From positions 6,014,001-6,078,000 of the forward strand of contig NZ_JAPEOX010000001.1 in assembly GCF_026340675.1 (NCBI RefSeq): a stretch of 64,000 bases of DNA, written 5' to 3'. Positions 61,561-64,000 of the stretch are shown here, piece by piece. Every line of letters begins with the position of its first letter. Position 1 is the stretch's first letter. Under the pieces are notes generated by a model. It saw only the letters and a program-made list of their open reading frames with translations, ran no database searches and had not been told where the DNA came from. Origin of the DNA: Streptomyces sp. NBC_01264. Its GTDB lineage: Bacteria; Actinomycetota; Actinomycetes; Streptomycetales; Streptomycetaceae. Both the position numbers and the translations under genes were made by a program.

Positions 61561-61767
61561 CCTACGGTTGCGTAGGTTTCCGTTAGTGCGCTTTACGGAA
61601 GATTGACCGGAGTGGCGATGCTCACGTGAGAGGCCCCCTGGACATATGCGCACACGCACCGGATGATCAGATGAGTGCGGTCGACACCGGATGAGCGGAG
61701 CGCGAAGCGTCCGGGTCGCGGCCCCCACGGGGCAATCACAAATCAAACCCCTCAACAAGGAGCGATC

Positions 61768-63609
61768 GTGGCGCGCGACATCGCGGCTGGCACCACTTCC
61801 GACGTCCCCACCAAGCACCAGGAGCTGGTCTCCTGGGTAGAGGACATCGCTGCCCTCACCCAGCCCGACCGCATCGTTTGGTGTGACGGCTCCGACGCCG
61901 AGTACGAGGCCCTCTGCGAGGAGCTCGTCGCCAAGGGCACCTTCAAGAAGCTGGACCCGGCCAAGCGCCCGAACTCGTACTACGCGGCCTCCGACCCCTC
62001 CGACGTCGCGCGCGTCGAGGACCGGACCTTCATCTGCTCCGAGAAGGAGGAGGACGCGGGCCCGACCAACCACTGGAAGGCCCCTTCCGAGATGAAGGAG
62101 CTGTTCGCGGGCAAGGGCGAGGAAGGCGGCATCTTCCGCGGCTCCATGAAGGGCCGCACGATGTACGTCGTCCCCTTCTGCATGGGCCCCCTCGGCTCGG
62201 AGCTCTCCGCCATCGGCGTCGAGATCACCGACTCCGCCTACGTCGCGGTCGCCATGCGCACCATGACCCGGATGGGCCAGGCCGTCCTCGACGAGCTCGG
62301 CACCGACGGGTTCTTCGTCAAGGCCGTCCACACCCTCGGCGCCCCGCTCGCCGAGGGCCAGGACGACGTGCCGTGGCCGTGCAACACCACCAAGTACATC
62401 TCGCACTTCCCCGAGACCCGCGAGATCTGGTCCTACGGCTCGGGCTACGGCGGCAACGCCCTGCTCGGCAAGAAGTGCTACGCCCTGCGCATCGCGTCCG
62501 TCATGGCCCGCGACGAGGGCTGGCTCGCCGAGCACATGCTCATCCTCAAGCTCACCCCGCCGGCCGGCGAGAGCAAGTACATCGCCGCCGCGTTCCCGAG
62601 CGCCTGCGGCAAGACCAACCTGGCGATGCTGGAGCCCACCATCCCGGGCTGGACCGTCGAGACCGTCGGTGACGACATCGCCTGGATGCGCTTCGGCGAG
62701 GACGGCCGTCTCTACGCGATCAACCCCGAGGCCGGCTTCTTCGGCGTCGCCCCCGGCACCGGCGAGCACACCAACGCCAACGCCATGAAGACCATGTACG
62801 CGAACACCGTCTTCACCAACGTCGCGCTCACCCCGGACGGCTCCGACGTCTGGTGGGAGGGCATGACCGAAGAGGCGCCCGCGCACCTGATCGACTGGAA
62901 GGGCAACGCCTGGACCCCGGAGTCCGACACCCCGGCGGCCCACCCCAACGCCCGCTTCGCCGTCCCCGCCTCGCAGTGCCCGACGATCGCCGCCGAGTGG
63001 GAGGACCCCAAGGGCGTCCCGATCTCCGCGATCCTCTTCGGCGGCCGCCGCGCCTCCGCCGTGCCGCTGGTCACCGAGTCCTTCGACTGGAACCACGGCG
63101 TCTTCATCGGCTCGAACATCGCCTCCGAGAAGACCGCCGCCGCCGAGGGCAAGGTCGGCGAGCTGCGCCGCGACCCCTTCGCCATGCTGCCGTTCTGCGG
63201 CTACAACATGGGCGACTACATGGGCCACTGGGTCGACGTCGCCAAGGACAAGGACCAGTCCAAGCTCCCGAAGATCTACTACGTGAACTGGTTCCGCAAG
63301 AACGACGCGGGCAAGTTCGTGTGGCCCGGCTTCGGCGAGAACAGCCGCGTCCTGAAGTGGATCGTCGAGCGCCTCGACGGGACCGCCGAGGGCGTGGAGA
63401 CCCCGATCGGCGTCCTGCCGACCGTCGCCTCCCTGGACACCGACGGCCTGGACCTGCCCGCCGCCGACCTGGAGTTCCTCCTCGCGGTCGACAAGGAGGT
63501 CTGGCGCGACGAGGCCTCGCTGGTCCCGGCGCACCTGAACACCTACGGTGACCACACGCCGAAGGAGCTGTGGGACCAGTACGAGGCGCTCGTCGAGCGC
63601 CTGGGCTGA
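61768..63609 (+). CDS. pckG: Phosphoenolpyruvate carboxykinase (GTP)
   Basis: 613 residues, GTG start with AAGGAGCGATC upstream. GTP-type signatures: [25 protein letters not shown] (P-loop with the reactive Cys), [13 protein letters not shown] (metal Asp), [15 protein letters not shown] [11 protein letters not shown] and [20 protein letters not shown]. It turns oxaloacetate into PEP with GTP, for gluconeogenesis. A 207-base control region lies before it, with two CCGGATGA direct repeats. Confidence 0.95.
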   Translation: MARDIAAGTTSDVPTKHQELVSWVEDIAALTQPDRIVWCDGSDAEYEALCEELVAKGTFKKLDPAKRPNSYYAASDPSDVARVEDRTFICSEKEEDAGPTNHWKAPSEMKELFAGKGEEGGIFRGSMKGRTMYVVPFCMGPLGSELSAIGVEITDSAYVAVAMRTMTRMGQAVLDELGTDGFFVKAVHTLGAPLAEGQDDVPWPCNTTKYISHFPETREIWSYGSGYGGNALLGKKCYALRIASVMARDEGWLAEHMLILKLTPPAGESKYIAAAFPSACGKTNLAMLEPTIPGWTVETVGDDIAWMRFGEDGRLYAINPEAGFFGVAPGTGEHTNANAMKTMYANTVFTNVALTPDGSDVWWEGMTEEAPAHLIDWKGNAWTPESDTPAAHPNARFAVPASQCPTIAAEWEDPKGVPISAILFGGRRASAVPLVTESFDWNHGVFIGSNIASEKTAAAEGKVGELRRDPFAMLPFCGYNMGDYMGHWVDVAKDKDQSKLPKIYYVNWFRKNDAGKFVWPGFGENSRVLKWIVERLDGTAEGVETPIGVLPTVASLDTDGLDLPAADLEFLLAVDKEVWRDEASLVPAHLNTYGDHTPKELWDQYEALVERLG

Positions 63610-63617
63610 TCCCCTCG

Positions 63618-63665
63618 CCCCTCCCCGTGCCCCTCCCCGTGCCCCTCCCCGTGCCCCTCCCCGTG
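63618..63665. repeat. Four 12-bp tandem repeats after pckG
   Basis: CCCCTCCCCGTG is repeated exactly four times, 9 bases after the pckG stop. Confidence 0.85.
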
Positions 63666-63739
63666 CCGGTTCCCGGCACGACCCCTGAACCCCTGTGGCC
63701 GGCTGTCCCCGGCCTCGGGCTGACGCGGGATTCCCCGAC

Positions 63740-64000
63740 CTAGGGTTCCCTGCGGCCTTCCAAATAGGTCGTGTGCGTCTGCTGACGGCGGGCTTCCGTT
63801 TCACGGAGGTCCGCCGTCATGCGTTCCGCCTCCTCCCGCAGCAGCGTCAGCTGCCGCTCCAGGTGGCGCTCGGGCGATTCACCGCCCGGCGTGAGCCGGG
63901 TCCACCAGCGGGTCCGGTTGTAGGTGTCCACGCACTCCGGCACGTCCGTGCGGATGGCCCGGGTCAGCGCGTGCACCGCCTCCGGGTCGGCGGCCAGGAC
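63740..64000 (-). CDS. Partial gene, charged helical protein (C-terminal end)
   Basis: The frame is open to the window edge (87 codons); a GTG at 63976 could be a start, but the frame continues in register beyond it, so the gene probably begins outside. The visible part has RWWTRL and then a Glu/Arg-rich helix (RHLERQLTLLREEAERM) likely to form a coiled coil. No family recognised. Confidence 0.5.
   Translation of the reverse strand, partial: VLAADPEAVHALTRAIRTDVPECVDTYNRTRWWTRLTPGGESPERHLERQLTLLREEAERMTADLRETEARRQQTHTTYLEGRREP

Overview
The window is a piece of a Streptomyces (or very close relative) chromosome. The sequence is very GC-rich with strong third-position GC bias, and many genes are recognisable Streptomyces orthologues: the sigQ / afsQ1-afsQ2 locus, accA2 / pccB / pccE / birA / cya, the morphogenic membrane protein mmpB, hutH, mca and pckG. 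Gene order broadly follows the region SCO4905-SCO4979 of S. coelicolor (from memory, not searched).

Layout. 1-2.2 kb: the end of an aldehyde dehydrogenase, a small secreted protein and a decayed TnpB transposon that abuts a uridine kinase-like gene. 2.9-6.8 kb: sigQ divergent from afsQ1-afsQ2-lipoprotein, with a perfect AfsQ1-type operator between them. 6.9-12.7 kb: phosphomannomutase, purine nucleoside phosphorylase, a gamma-glutamylcyclotransferase-like protein, a quinone reductase of the LpdA type and a DeoR regulator. 12.9-19.5 kb: acyl-CoA carboxylase alpha (accA2), Maf, mmpB, carboxylase epsilon and beta, and the biotin ligase that charges the alpha subunit. 19.6-22.9 kb: adenylate cyclase, enoyl-CoA hydratase and a GGDEF protein. 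22.9-24.1 kb: a gene-free block of tandem and inverted repeats. 24.1-30.3 kb: hutH, an LAXTG surface peptide, an acidic hypothetical, an L,D-transpeptidase lipoprotein and a MacB/FtsX-type ABC exporter. 30.3-36.6 kb: a broken double-GNAT gene, an XRE regulator, a 13-bp iterated array, a zinc alcohol dehydrogenase, a Tat-exported sulfatase and msrA. 36.7-44 kb: a repeat-type membrane protein, metB, a sigma-like gene coupled to a small membrane protein, MarR, ilvA and a DrrAB-type ABC pair.

44.1-63.6 kb carries a core also found in Mycobacterium (greA, DUF4307, mca, small membrane protein, DUF255 thioredoxin-fold protein, hemolysin III). Here it is interrupted twice. The first interruption is a large STAND/TPR ATPase, an HExxH lipoprotein and a decayed serine recombinase. 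The second is a four-gene run that looks like an extracellular glycan system: a processive GT2, a membrane GT39-like transferase, a GT2-GtrA fusion and a secreted kelch/DUF1929 copper-radical-oxidase-like protein. pckG follows, and a partial gene ends the window.

Functional links. AccA2, PccB and PccE form one carboxylase and BirA biotinylates AccA2. cAMP and c-di-GMP enzymes sit within 3 kb of each other. Many genes have a TANNNT box 6-7 bases before the start codon, which predicts leaderless mRNAs. The most unusual things seen are a nuclease-dead TnpB, a six-fold 13-bp iteron array, a MITE-like inverted-repeat block, a dispersed intergenic repeat family, a 48-bp perfect palindrome, the glycan cluster and a STAND ATPase with Arg in its Walker A motif.
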